In this document: positions 33,892 through 45,548 of the stretch, piece by piece
Layout of the letters: each line of letters opens with the position of its first letter
Numbering within the stretch: the first letter of the stretch is position 1
Source: Allomyces macrogynus ATCC 38327
Taxonomy: Eukaryota > Blastocladiomycota > Blastocladiomycetes > Blastocladiales > Blastocladiaceae
Assembly: GCA_000151295.1 (NCBI GenBank)
Contig: GG745355.1
Coordinates: 409,152 to 473,151, forward strand
DNA: 64,000 bases
Direction of reading: 5' to 3'
Made by a program: the position numbers and the translations under genes
The notes under the pieces: model-generated
Database searches by the model: none
What the model saw: only the letters and a program-made list of their open reading frames with translations
What the model was told of the DNA's origin: nothing

Positions 33892-34365
33892 CGTGGTTGC
33901 TGGGTTGGTTGGTCGTGCAGGCAGAGTCACGAAATGGTCGCCGAGTCGTGACGGGCGGTGGCTGAGCGAGCGCGGGGCGGAACAGGCTCAATGCTGTTGT
34001 TCGAGTCGGCTGGACAGGATTGCAGCAAGTTGCGCGTCGGGGTCGGGTACGGGCGAGATGTTATCCACGGAGACGTCGCTGTCGGCAAGGTCGTTGACGT
34101 TTGAGGTTGAGCCAGCCCACGTCAGAGGCAAGCGCTGGCCAACAGTTCTGACAGGCGCGTTGCTGCTGCTGCACGGCGACGACTTCCGCTTCCTGTCCAG
34201 CGCTCCGAGGTGCAGCACAGCGATTTGGAGCAGCACCAGCGAATCTACCGGGTGGACTTGGACCAGCAGAACAGCGCGATACTTGTCGGGAAACGAGAGC
34301 CAGTTCAAGCGACGACCAGCTCCATCGCGAGATTCGCCACCACGCCTTCGAATCGAACTTACGCC
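33892..34365. other. Divergent intergenic region between LSM4 and an MFS gene
   Basis: Presumed promoters. The ATG at 34366 is the first one leading into the transporter; upstream frames are unremarkable. Confidence 0.4.
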
Positions 34366-36340
34366 ATGGGCCGGATTGCTGACGCGTCGGCCGTGCAAGA
34401 CGGCAAAGCTCGCCAGCGCGCCGTGTTCACGAACGGGTCGGCCAGTACCACCATGCCCACGGTCGGCACGACAGACGACGCCGCAGAGACAGCGTTTGCG
34501 CCTACGGACACGAACCGGCTCCTTGCCCAATCCGGGCCGGACATGCAGCAGGAGCTCTTCGGCGTGCCCGCGCGGTGGTGGCGCGTCGCGCGGTCGTTCT
34601 TGTGCACCATGTACCTGCTCATGGGCGCCGGCATCATCTATCTGTTCTCGTCGTACGGAACACAATTGCGCGACCGGTTCGGGTACTCGCAGCTGCAAGT
34701 GTCGATGGTCGCGTCGTCAGCCAACTTGGGGCTCTATTTGTCAGGGCCCGGTGTCGGGTGCGTGTGTTCTTGTCGCGGCCGACCGCAAAATGCAATTGGA
34801 TGGAGAATTGACCGGGCGGGGATTGAATAGCTGGCTGATTGATCGCTACGGTCCGCGGCCTGTCGCCATTGTGGGCTCGCTGATGATGTTTTTCGGGTTC
34901 CTGGCCGTCTCGACCGCCGTCAACACGGAGGGCATCATGTTTCCGGCGTGGCTCCTGTGCGGCCTCTACTTTTTTGTTGGAAGCGGTAAGCCGTGCATCT
35001 CCTTGCTCTACAGCATGCCAATTGCCGCTCACTCGCCTTTCTGTTGCGTCCAGGGTCGAGCGGGTGCACGCTCCCGTCCATTGCCCTCAACGTGCGCGCG
35101 TTCCCGGCGCACGTGCGCGGATTCGCCGTCGGCGTCCCGCTCTCGCTGTACGGCCTGTCGGCGTTTATTTTCGTACAAATCAAGAGTGCCTACTTTGATG
35201 CCGACTCGTTGGCGGACACGGCGCCGACCGGCGGCGACTTGGGCGGGTTCCTGACCACGATCACGGCATTCCTCGGCGTCGGTGTGTTCCTGGCGCTCGT
35301 CGCCATGTGGGACGTGCCGTTGGAGGAGAACGGGGTTGAGTCGATTGCGTTTTCCGCCGACGAGCAGAATTCGGACGAGGAGGAGGCGGTGGTTGCGGCG
35401 CCGACGGCCGCACCGCACAAGATCCAGGGGCTCGGCGAGTACTTGACGTTCCGGTCGAGCCAGCTGCTGATTGCCACGTTTTTCCTTGCGGCAGGGACCG
35501 GGTTGATGTACGTCGAGTACTGCTTGCTTCACATGGACGCGGCGCGCGCGCTCACCGCCGACTCATTTCTTGTAGGATTATTGGCAACGTCGGTGCCGTC
35601 GTCCTCGCACTCGCGCCTCCCGGCCACGGGTCCGACGACCCGGTCGTGCAAAAGCTACAGGGCACACAAGTCGCGCTCCTGTCCATGTTCAATGCGCTCG
35701 GCCGTGTGATCGCGGGCGTGGGCAGCGACTTCACAGCCGCACGGTTCGGCGTGTCGCGTGCGTGGTGGCTCCTGTCGTCGGTCGTGATCATGGCCATCGC
35801 GCAGGCCGAGGTCCCGCTGGCCGTGGCCGCGGGCGACGCGTGGGCTCTGCCGCTCGGGATTGCCACGGCCATGACCGGGTACGCCTACGGCACGCTGTGG
35901 AGTCTGTGCCCGTCGCTCGTCGCCGAGTGGGTAAGTCCCGTGCGGTTCGGGTTTATTTGGTACGGTTTTGGTTCTCTTCCACCTCGATTTCTGGCGGCTG
36001 AGTCCTGACGCCACATCGCGTTTATAGGGGTACGATGACCTGCGTCCCCGCGCTCTCGCAACAAGTCACCAACACGCTCTTTGGCGCGCTCTACGACATG
36101 CACCGTCCGCCCGTGCTGCCCGGCGAGCCGCCTGCCGAATGCAAGGGCGCCGCGTGCTTTGCCGCTGCGTATTGGGGCACCGCGGTAATGTGCGTGGTCG
36201 GTGCCGCGTGCGCGTTTGCGCTAGCCGTGCGCCCGCCGCCGGCGCCGCGCGGGTACCGGTCGGTTGCGGCAGAGGACACGGCGGTGACGGCGGTGCGGAG
36301 CGATGAGAACGCGCCATTGTTGGCGTCGGGGTCGGCATAG
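34366..36340 (+). CDS. MFS transporter, nodulin-like/Mch1-like
   Basis: Exons 34366-34757, 34831-34985, 35054-35516, 35576-35959 and 36028-36340 join to 568 residues. A polar N-terminus of about 75 residues precedes helix 1 (FLCTMYLLMGAGIIYLFSSY). Features include GWLIDRYGPRPVAIVGSLMM (the MFS motif-A region), LYFFVGSGSSGCTLPSIALN, a central acidic loop (DEQNSDEEEAV), then LLSMFNALGRVIAGVGSDFT and the family-typical RFGFIWGTMTCVPALSQQV (compare FGxNWGxMTxAPA of nodulin-like carriers). The exon 4 donor (ATTTG/gtacgg) was chosen because it restores that motif; the earlier gtaagt at 35931 would delete it. The substrate is unknown; yeast relatives resemble monocarboxylate carriers without proven activity. 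Confidence 0.8.
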
Positions 36341-36726
36341 ATGGCGTGAGGAGGGGTCGTGGAGCAACCGCGATGGGAAGTCGGCGGTCCTGTTTTTTTT
36401 GGATGATGGGCTTTTGGTTTGCCTGGGTACGCCGAGCGACGCTGAGCGATGCTGCAATGTAAATAACACCTTGTCTGGACATGCTGGCAGGAGCATGACA
36501 CCCAAACTGCGTCCGTCGCCGCCGGTTGGTTGACACAGTTATCCACAGCTCTCATCACTCTCAATGCATGAATGACCATCTGCCGATCGCTGCGGATCAA
36601 ATGTGCGCTCGCGTTCGATCACCATGGCTGGCCGGCTGTTCGTGCCGCTCCGCAAAGCCTTCTTCGCGATTGACCTGTGATCAACCATAACCACGCTCCG
36701 ACTTGTCGCAGCAACTCTTCAGCACC
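36341..36726. other. Intergenic region, no gene seen
   Basis: Lies between the MFS stop and an F-box/LRR fragment. Nothing recognised. Confidence 0.4.
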
Positions 36727-36990
36727 ATGTTGGGCTCGCATCACCAGACCACATTGCGCGGTTGCACTCTGGACACGCTGCCCGATCCAGTCCTGCAAGA
36801 CATCGCTGTCACCCTTCAGTACGAAAACCATCGTGCTGTGCTGTGCCTCACGCTCGCCGCGCCAGGCTTGTATGAGCCATGTCTCCGCGTCGCAATCCAG
36901 CAAAGTGATCCGCGCGAGGAGAACCTGTTTGCCAAGGAACTGCTGCATCGGTCGCAATCGGTGACGCTCGCGGTGCCGACTGGGTAACAT
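36727..36990 (+). pseudogene. F-box/LRR type-1 N-terminal fragment
   Basis: MLGSHHQTTLRG, TLDTLPDPVLQDIAVTLQ and LTLAAPGLYEPCLRVAIQQ match the first 90 residues of the gene at 26446-28200. A stop follows at 36985-36987 and type-1 similarity ends. The next recognisable sequence belongs to a different subfamily. Confidence 0.6.
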
Positions 36991-37069
36991 CAACGAAGAC
37001 TTGGCCCTGGTGCGGGCGCTGGACAAACTCGTTCCACGGCGTCGTCTGCCAATCCAGTTTGCGGTCCAT

Positions 37070-38230
37070 GCAGTCTTTAATAATTGTCAAAGTTCTTCAC
37101 CAGCTCCTGGACATCAGCAACAAAAACAACGTTCCCGACCTCACCGACGTTTTGAATCTGGCTCTTACTGCCTCAGCCCTATTTGTACCATGTCTCAACA
37201 TCCTTGTCCGCGCAGGCATGGGCCCTAATGAAGGCATTGTGCGTCTGTCAAGCGACGGGGACGGCTCGGCCAGTCTCACAGGCGGTCAAGTTGGCCGGTT
37301 TGCAGTTCTCGACCACAATGCAGGCCATTCTGGTTCCTGTACTCCCAGCACTTGCGCGGCTCATCAAGCGACTCCCGCACCTGTCATTGTTTACGCTGAA
37401 CTAGCATGTAACCCAAGGGTTCGACGCTGTCCTAGAGGCTTTGCCGCGATCCGGTTTGTGCAAGCTTGCTCTGTCCCTCACGCTCGAGGACACGGAGCAG
37501 GACAGTGCATCTGCTCGGCTCGCAGCAGCCATGCCAACGTCGGTCGAGTCGTGTCAACTTGATCTGTCGAATGAGCGCGAATCAGTGACTCTGTCAGACA
37601 CGCTTGATATTATTCGCAAGCTCCCAGTCGCAACTCATAAGTTGAATCTGACATTTTCTCCTGGTGGGGCGTGGTGCACTCCCAGCATCTTCCCCTTGCA
37701 CCGACGCTCGAATGCTTTGAGCTATTCGGACTGGGCGTATTCACGGAAACACTTGGCAGCGATATTGCGCCCCTGTTCGCTCGCCTTCCCGCTTCGCTCA
37801 CGCACCTCCATCTGGGCTGGGTGAAGCTTGGCGGATCACCGGCGATTGCAGCACTCGCACAGCACATGCCGCCACGACTGGTGTCGCTGCAACTTGATTC
37901 GTGCACGCTGACCCGCGACGACTTGAATGTACTTGGTCCTCGATGGCCATCTACTCTGCGCGAGCTAAGTCTCGGTGAAAACAGTGACCTCAAGGAATTG
38001 CCGACGATTTCGGCGTGACAGGATTCGGAGCGGGCGCCGTGGATCGCGGCTCTGCCTGTCGAGCTTCGAGAGCTCGACGTGCATGGCATGCCCTTGACAA
38101 ATGGCATGGCACTAGGGCTGGTCGAGCGCATGTCCATGCGCACGCGCCGCAAGATGAACTGACCGTGTCGGTTTCATGCGTGTCGGTGGGCACGCGAGCA
38201 TTGCTGCAGGCCAAGGTTGAGGTGAAGTAA
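37070..38230 (+). pseudogene. F-box/LRR type-2 copy, frameshifted and with deletion
   Basis: It aligns piecewise with the better-preserved copy at 39130-40790. N-terminal piece: LFVPCLNILVRAGMGPNEGI (compare LFGPCINVLVRSGMGPNERI). After about 100 missing residues come ALARLIKRLPHLSLFTLN, a frame change, MPTSVESCQLDLSNERESVT, another change at about 37670 (HLPLAPTLECFELFGLGVF), and LVSLQLDSCTLTRDDLNVLG. An in-frame TGA at about 38017 separates the tail RAPWIAALPVELRELDVHGM. A one-base loss near 38158 splits off the final VSVSCVSVGTRALLQAK. Confidence 0.65.
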
Positions 38231-39089
38231 GAGGCGAGGAAATCAGCTAGTGGGCGGCCGCTTTCATTTTCCGATTCGGTTTCCTTGTTAAAAGCCCTTT
38301 TGTTGATTGATTAGTCGGTATCTGACCGGTTTGGACCGGGTTTGGTGGAGGAACTCTGCCGGATGCGAAGGGGGTGGCCCGGTTCTATTTTTCTGAACGG
38401 CAAGAAAAGAGTTATATCAAGCCAGAACACCATCGACGCAGAGCGAGCCCGCGTGAGCGTGAGCGTGCTCGCTGGCTCGCCGTTGCGCTCCCACGCGCGC
38501 CATCGAGGATGTGGAGCTACGAAGACGGTTGCGACACGTCGGCGGTTGCGACGTGTCAGCACACGATCCTGGATGCGGGTTGAGCGAGGCCAGATGAACA
38601 ACCTGATCTCATCGCGCCCTGTTGTAGAGAGCTGTAGCAAAGTCCTGAGACGAGGTTTCTGTGTGGCCTGTGAGAAACAACGTTATCGCCCATCTCGGTG
38701 AGACGTCTTGCGGAGATTTTTTCTCAGGAACCCCAACACAGGGCCCGAACTATCTCTCTGGTTGCAGTGACGTTGACCCGAGGTTTTTGCGATGCAAATG
38801 GATGGATCCACTTTGGCGCTGCTGACGCTGACACGCCTGCACTTTGCCAAGGCACTTTGTGCGTCCATGTGTTGTCCACCTCAGCTCGGCTGCTGGCATC
38901 TTCACGGCAGTCGTAGCAAGATCGTGGCATCGCCAGAGCACGCGCAACAGGTGCACAACATGCGCTCTCCATGCTGGGGCTGCCAGAGGGATATGCAGAG
39001 GCCGCCATGATTGAGTGAATGGCAGTCTGTACACAACACGCTCATGCTCATGCCACCAGCTACCACACTGGTCTGTCCGCGCGCTTCGC
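38231..39089. other. Intergenic region between two type-2 copies
   Basis: A GCGGCCGCTTT motif at about 38253 also follows the next copy (about 40820), so it is probably a shared 3' flank of the duplication. A 9-bp inverted repeat, GACACGTCG/CGACGTGTC, with a 7-nt loop lies at 38533-38557. No gene recognised. Confidence 0.45.
38533..38557. repeat. 9-bp perfect inverted repeat
   Basis: Arms at 38533-38541 and 38549-38557 with a 7-nt spacer. Possibly chance or a binding site; no context. Confidence 0.5.
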
Positions 39090-39129
39090 TGAGCGATGCA
39101 TGCGCAATGGCAGCGCGGTCAGGCCACTA

Positions 39130-40790
39130 GCGGTGAGCGATGGCAAGAACGGCGCGGGTGGGCTACCTGACATCAGCAGCAAATACGACGTTGCTGATCG
39201 CACCGACGTCTTCTTTTGGATCGTGCTTCACCATCCCTCTTTGGACCATGTATAAACGTCCTTGTCCGTTCGGGCATGGGTCCGAATGAACGCATTGTGC
39301 GTCTCTCGAGCGAAGGCGACAGCTCAGTTGGACTCAAGTGTGATCAAGTTGGCCAGTTTGCAGTTGGGAACCACGACGGTGGCGCTGATCCGCAACTGTA
39401 CTTTATTTTGCCTCCGCGCAACGTTGATCGATCTCTGATCTCAATGCTTGGTGTGGGGAAAGACGAAGTCATTCGCGCTTTACGAACGTGGACTCTTGTA
39501 CCTGTGCGACTCAGCCAGATTCATGGTCGATTCATTTTTGCGCACGATTCGCCCACAGTTCTTGTCCCGCCATCATGTTGCTCTCTCGTGCTTGAAGGTG
39601 AGTGCAACTCCGGCATGTTTCCGTGGAACCGAATTCGCAGTGTCCCTGCAACACTGCTCGAACTGTCTGTTTCTGCCGTTGTCTTGCCCTCACGCGTCTT
39701 GGGAGAAGTGCTTCGCGCATTATCGACACTGTCGTGCAACCTCCGTCGTCTGCGTTTGAGTGACGTGCTTGGCCCAACTACCCAAACCGAGGGAAGCGAC
39801 GACGTTTGGCGGGCGTGGCAGGACGTTCTTAACCACGTCCCAAGCACGGTTACTGGGTTTGAGCTGCCGACCACACAGCTCCAGGGCGATCCTACCTCTG
39901 CGCTCCCAGCACTCGTTCGGCTAATCGAGCGCCTCCCGCACCTGTCCTCGTTCACGCTTAACCAGTGTGCTCTCCATGGGCTTGATGCCGTCTTTGAGGC
40001 TTTGCCGCGTTCCGGTATGAACCATCTCTACTTGTCCCTCATGCCAAAGAACACGGACCAGGGCAGCGTGCATGATCGGCTTGCAGCATCCATGCCAACG
40101 TCTGTCGAGTCGTTTCAACTCGATTTTTTTAACCAGCGCCAGATCCTCGACCCGTGGGATGTATTCGAAGTTATTTGCAAGCTCCCCATTGCAACACGCA
40201 GGTTGGCTCTGACCATGTACTCTTCGTGGGACTTGGAACACTCGCAGCTCATTCCTCTCGCACCGACACTCGAATACTCTGAGTTGTGTGGCGTTGGCAT
40301 TTCGGACACGACTTGTGGCAGTAACCTAGCACCCCTGTTCGCTCGGCTTCCCGCATCGCTCACGCATCTCCGCCTGAGCTGGATCAATCTCGGTGGGTCG
40401 TCAGCGATTCAAGCTCTCACACAGTACATGCCGCCGCGACTGGCGTCGCTGCAACTTGATTCGTGCGCGCTGACCCGTGATGACTTGAACGTACTCGGTC
40501 CTCGGTGGCCGTCCACTCTGCGCGAGCTTGTTATCTTTGAATTCAACGACCTAGATGACCTGCTTACGACGGCAGTGCTGCAGGATTCTGAGCGGGTGCC
40601 TTGAATTGAGATTCTGCCCACGGGGCTTCAAACGTTGGATGTGCAAGGCATGGTTGTGACGGATGGGATGGCCTCAGGGCTGGTCAAGCACATGCCGTTG
40701 CGCACGCGCCACAAAATGAAATTGGTCGTGTCGGATTCGTGCGTGTCAGACGACGCGTTTGCCTTGTTGCGAACCAAATTTGATGTCTAG
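39130..40790 (+). pseudogene. F-box/LRR type-2 copy, nearly intact
   Basis: A 462-codon open frame (39216-40604) holds type-2 LRRs: LPHLSSFTLNQCALHGLDAV, MPTSVESFQLDFFNQRQI, LPASLTHLRLSWINLGGSSA, MPPRLASLQLDSCALTRDDL. The N-terminus is damaged: ISSKYDVADRTDVF lies in another frame and joins LFGPCINVLVRSGMGPNE only by a one-base shift near 39213. The C-terminus is cut by TGA at 40602-40604, where the sister copy has TGG (RAPWIAALP). Conserved tail sequence continues to TAG at 40788-40790 (VSDDAFALLRTKFDV). The internal frame is still long, so a truncated protein is possible. Confidence 0.6.
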
Positions 40791-40850
40791 TATTCAAACA
40801 GCTCGATAACCAGCGAGTGCGGCCGCTTTCTCTGATTTGATCTTGTTGCC

Positions 40851-41402
40851 ATGGCTCCCTTTGTTATTTCGTCTTGTCGTCGCTATTCGTTGTTCTTAAC
40901 CCCGTTGGGCCTCGCCACGCGCGATCCAAACCGCGGCGAGCGACAGCGACACGGTGCAAAATATTCTACACGTCTCGAGCGCCATTTTGGTTTCACGCGC
41001 AGGCGTTCGGTCGTGGTGAATGGGCATGGATCAGGGGTGGATTGGTGGTTGTTCAAGCTAGCAGGGACCGCAACTGACCTCTGGAGGTCAGTTGGCCGCA
41101 CGCTGCGGTCCCTCACGATCGACTGGGGGGATGTTGACGACGTCCGGGATGTACCACGCCCTGTTGTGAACGCTCTGGTGCAGCTCATCCCACGTCTGCC
41201 ATTACTGGTCGAGCTGGTCGTGCATGGAGTCAGTGCGAGCTTCGATTCATCCGTATTTCAGTTGTTGCTGCGACATGGAATCCAGTCTTTGGGAATGTCA
41301 GCGGTGCTTTTTACCCGTTATGAGCTGGGGGATTGCGCTGAACACGTCGCTCATTGCTCTCGTGTCATCAAAAAGCTGCTCTTGATCGTAATGATACCAT
41401 GA
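40851..41402 (+). pseudogene. F-box/LRR type-1 middle fragment
   Basis: The open frame contains LRSLTIDWGDVDDVRD, LIPRLPLLVELVVHGVS and CAEHVAHCSRVIKKLLLIV, corresponding to the mid-LRR segment of type-1 copies (RLPSLTEFLVSRF; CVAQCPRIVQNFRLVI). There is no F-box start and no C-terminal repeats. Confidence 0.55.
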
Positions 41403-41735
41403 TGCACAGTACGGGATGCGCGAACTGTGATCATTACCGAGAGCTTTCCGTTGTTTCTGTCAATTTTGGAGATCGAGTAAGGACAATACGCAACTCCTCA
41501 TTGGAGGAGAGATGTGGAGCGGAACGCATCATATCAACCGCAAGGTGTATTCTGCATCAACCGGCCTTTCGAAAAGAAGCTTCGCGGCTTGCAGCATCTT
41601 AACTCGTAAGAGCGAGGTACTTCAGCAAAGGCAAGTGGACTTCGTGGTCTCGCCATTATGCTCATTGTGCGCGACGTATCAACACGGCCAGCGCGGTCGA
41701 AACACGAACAAGGCCACGGCGCCATGTGGCCGCAT

Positions 41736-42733
41736 GATTGGCATCGTCAAGTCCACCCTGCGGCCTCATTCCAACTATACTATTGACGCCGTCGCCGGCC
41801 GCATCGCCATTTTGCACCTGGCCCTCGCTGCGCCTCCAACCCTGCGCTCTCAGTGTTTGCGAGGCTCATTGCCCGGCGACAACACCTGGCATTGTTAACG
41901 CTGGAGCAGCATGTCGTTCAAGGACACGACGAGGTTGTGTGAGCATTTCCACGATCCAATGCGCCATCTCAACCTCGCCCTCACCCTCAATGTCACGCAT
42001 CATCAATATCGTCTTGCTGAGGCCATGCCAACAGTTGTCGAATCCCTCAAAACTAATCATTCCGTCGAGCACGTGGTAATGCATCCGGCAAGCACCAGTA
42101 AGCAACTTGCAAGTTGGACTTGGTTGTATTTGCTTTGGGACGTGATGCACTCTCTTCTCATTCCAATCTCTCCGACGTTTTAGCACCTCGAGCTATTGGG
42201 AATGGTCCTCTCCCCCGCTGTCACGCATGGTCGAGACTTGCGCCCTTAATGGCCCACCTTCCGGCATTGCTTACGCACTTTCACCGGAGTTGGGTGCGTC
42301 TCGGCAGGTCCGAGGCCATTCCAGCGCTTGCGCCGCACATGCTGCCACGACTCGTGTCGTTGCATCTCAAGCCTTGCGCTCTGGGCCATGAAGTTTTGAA
42401 CTTGCTTGCCCTTGGTGGCCCAAGCCGCTACGTGGCCTCGACCTGAATCGCGGCTGTAGCCCAAACGACGCGAACACCGTTTGGGCGATATTGCACGCTC
42501 CAAAGCGAATGTCGTGGATTGCGTCCCTGCCCTTGATTCTCCACAAGCTTGACATGTTTGATATGCTCGTGGCGGACAACATGGCCCTGGGCGTGGTTGA
42601 GCGCATGGTCAACGAGGCCACAGGCGAGAGGATGAGGCTCAAAGTGGCGGTTCGGTGTGCGTCACTGGTCGCTCTTGCCATGTTGTTGCAAGCCTTCATT
42701 GATGTCGTGGTCGACTTCATTGCTTCGCAGTGA
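41736..42733 (+). pseudogene. F-box/LRR type-2 copy, degraded
   Basis: Pieces in order but in different frames: IAILHLALAAPPTLRSQCL (F-box region), MPTVVESLKTNHSVEHVV, LPALLTHFHRSWVRLGRSEA, MLPRLVSLHLKPCALGHEVL, then a final open frame 42491-42733 (LPLILHKLDMFDMLVADNMA) resembling the tail of the type-2 copies. Much of the middle is deleted. Confidence 0.55.
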
Positions 42734-43249
42734 AGCCATTATTGCAATTAAAGAACGTTATCTTTACAGCCTCTGCTTCGGGCGCTTATCCGACCGAGCT
42801 TTCCTCGCTGCTGCTCGCTGCCCTCAGTCCGCCAAATATATCCAAGTCTCATATTCCACGCCGACGCTTAGAGGCCTTAGAGGCCCTCCGCCAGCAAATG
42901 TGTCCGTTTGGCCATAATCCAATGAATTAGGGCTCGGAGTGTTGACCAGCCGCGCACGTGGGAGCGCCACGACACGCTGTCTCCGTTCGGTCCGCCCACG
43001 GAAAAGCAAGTAACGAATTTTGACGTCCGACGCGATCACATTTACCCTTTTTCAACGGCAATCCATCTCAACCACGTCCACCTTACCTGCTGCAACCCGC
43101 GCAGCGGCCCTCTCCCCGCAAAGTCCTCGCGCGGCCCTCACGGCCACGTTCCCGCTGCTGCCGCGCCCGACTGCCGCCCTCGCTGCGGCGCGTTCCCACC
43201 AGCCCCTGTCGATCCCGCGCGTTACCCGACCTCAAGCCCAACCGTCACC
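42734..43249. other. Upstream region of the AP-1 mu gene
   Basis: No gene recognised. The last 200 bases are C-rich and probably hold the 5' leader. Confidence 0.4.
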
Positions 43250-45106
43250 ATGGTCGCGTCGGCCGTGTTCATCTTGGACCTCAAGGGCAAGGTCTTGATC
43301 GCGCGCAATTTCCGCGGCGACATTCCCATGACGACTATCGAGAAATTCATGCCGCTGATCACCGACAGCGAGGAGGACGGCGGCGAGCAGGCGCCCATCA
43401 TGTCTGACGAGAACGGCATCAATTACCTCTACATGAAGCACTCGAACCTCTACTGTACGTGGTTCGGGTGGGGCGGCATGATGTGTATGCACACGAGCGC
43501 GGTGTAGTGCTGACGTGTACGCGGGGGAATGCCGTCTAGTCGTTGCGCTCACGCGGAAAAACTCGAACGCCGCCACGATTTTCTTGTTCCTGCAGCGGTT
43601 GACCGAGGTGCGCTCGCTCTTCCGTCGTGCGAGGTTGAATGCGCTCGAATGGCCCTCATTCAGGTCACCAATGCCCCGCACGCCGTGTAGGTCTTCACCG
43701 AATACTTCAAGGAGGTCGAGGAAGAGTCGATTCGCGACAACTTTGTCATCATTTATGAGCTGCTCGACGAGATGATGGATTTCGGGTCCGCCTCCGCTTT
43801 CCCGTTGCTCCGTGCTGTCGAACCGTGCAACTGACGCCCGAGTAGGTACCCGCAAACGACCGAGTCCAAGGTGCTGCGCGAGTACATTACACAGGAGTCG
43901 CACAAGCTCGAGACCTCGACGCGCCCGCCCATGGCCGTGACCAACGCGGTGTCATGGCGTACCGAAGGCATCAAGTACCGCAAGAACGAGGTCTTCTTGG
44001 ACGTCATCGAGTCGGTCAACTGCCTGGTGCGTTGCATGATCCCCGTCGCGCGCACGTTCTCGTCCGTCGAGCGCATCGGCGGAACTCACCCGAGCGACCG
44101 ACCCAAACCAGATCTCGCCGCAGGGCAATGTGCTGCGTTCCGAGATTCTCGGCGCCATCAAGATGCGGTGCTACCTGTCGGGCATGCCCGAGCTGCGGCT
44201 GGGGCTCAATGACAAGGTGCTGTTTGACGCCAACGGGCGCACGCCGCGCGGCAAGGCCATTGAAATGGACGACGTCAAGTTCCACCAGTGTGTGCGACTG
44301 TCGCGGTTCGAAAACGACCGCACCATCTCGTTTATCCCGCCCGACGGCGACTTTGAGCTCATGTCCTACCGGCTCGGCACGCAGCTCAAGCCGCTGATCG
44401 CGTGCGAGGCCATTGTCGAAAATTACTCGGGCACGCGCATCGAGTACATGATCAAGGCCAAGGCCCTGTTCAAGCGCCGGTCGACGGCGAATAACGTCGA
44501 GATTACCGTGCCCGTGCCCGAGGACGCGGACTCGCCCAAGTTCAAGGTCTCGGTCGGGTCCGTCAGCTACCACCCGGAAAAGAGCGCGATTGTTTGGAAG
44601 GTCAAGCAGTTCCAAGGCGGCAAGGAGTTTTTGCTGCGCGCTGAGTTTGGTTTGCCGACGGTCAAGAACGGTCCGGTTTGGTTCACGCCGGGAGTTCCTT
44701 TTAGCATGCGCTTGCTGACGCGATGTTCCGGGCCGTGTTCGGTAGACGACCTCGACAAGCGGCCGCCGATTTCCGTCAAGTTTGAGATCCCGTACTTCAC
44801 CATTGTTCGTATCGCTCCGCTCTTGTGGACGGCACCGTCCCTCGCTCAGACTCTGCTGACACCTTCCCTCTCCTCTGGCGTGTAGTCGGGCATCCAAGTG
44901 CGCTACCTCAAGATCGTACGTGTGAACCCACGCACCCCAGCGACCCGCCGTCCACCCGCTCACCCGAACGTGCCGCTCCCCTCTAGGTCGAGAAATCGGG
45001 GTACCAGGCGCTGCCATGGGTGCGGTACATTACGCAGAACGGCGACTACCACGTGCGCATGCCCGAGCCCGTCAAGTCCGGCAACCGTGTCATGCAGCCG
45101 TTGTAA
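43250..45106 (+). CDS. APM1: AP-1 clathrin adaptor complex mu subunit
   Basis: Eight exons (43250-43454, 43540-43607, 43691-43785, 43846-44026, 44112-44670, 44746-44804, 44886-44915, 44987-45106) give 438 residues, the normal length. Mu1 links cargo tyrosine/dileucine signals to clathrin at the trans-Golgi and endosomes. The longin domain starts [58 protein letters not shown] and [20 protein letters not shown] lead into the mu-homology domain ([72 protein letters not shown]). [13 protein letters not shown] is typical of AP-1 rather than AP-2. Exon 7 is only 30 nt. All junctions fall in conserved blocks and keep frame. Confidence 0.96.
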
Positions 45107-45548
45107 CGTCACGGTGCGCTCGGCGCGCGCTGCGCCGAGGACGCGGCGCCGCAAGAATCGCGGTGGATCGGTGGAGCTTTTCGGTCGGTACTGGGCTGGG
45201 TGGGTTACGCGCTGTTTTATTTGGGGATTTTCTCAGTTGAAGCCGTTGCTTTGCTTGGCGTTGTGAGGGTCATTTTGACGACGTGAACTGGACCCCAGAA
45301 AACTGCGCCACTCCATTTGTGATCGAGGTTGTTCAGATCTGGCCTTGCATGCCCGCATGTCAGCCCTGGTCACCTCAGCGTTTCCACCAAGGGACCCATC
45401 ACGAGCTGAAAGCGCTAAATGTACTTTCAACAAAGAACATTGTAAACAAGAAAAGCGGCCGACGACACGATGAGCGGAGGGCAAAGCTTGGATCTGGAAA
45501 CTGAAACGGCGCGGGTCGCCAAACTGTGAAAACAAAATGAACAGCGCT
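45107..45548. other. Convergent intergenic region (AP-1 mu / MFS)
   Basis: Holds the 3' ends of both genes. No gene recognised. Confidence 0.45.
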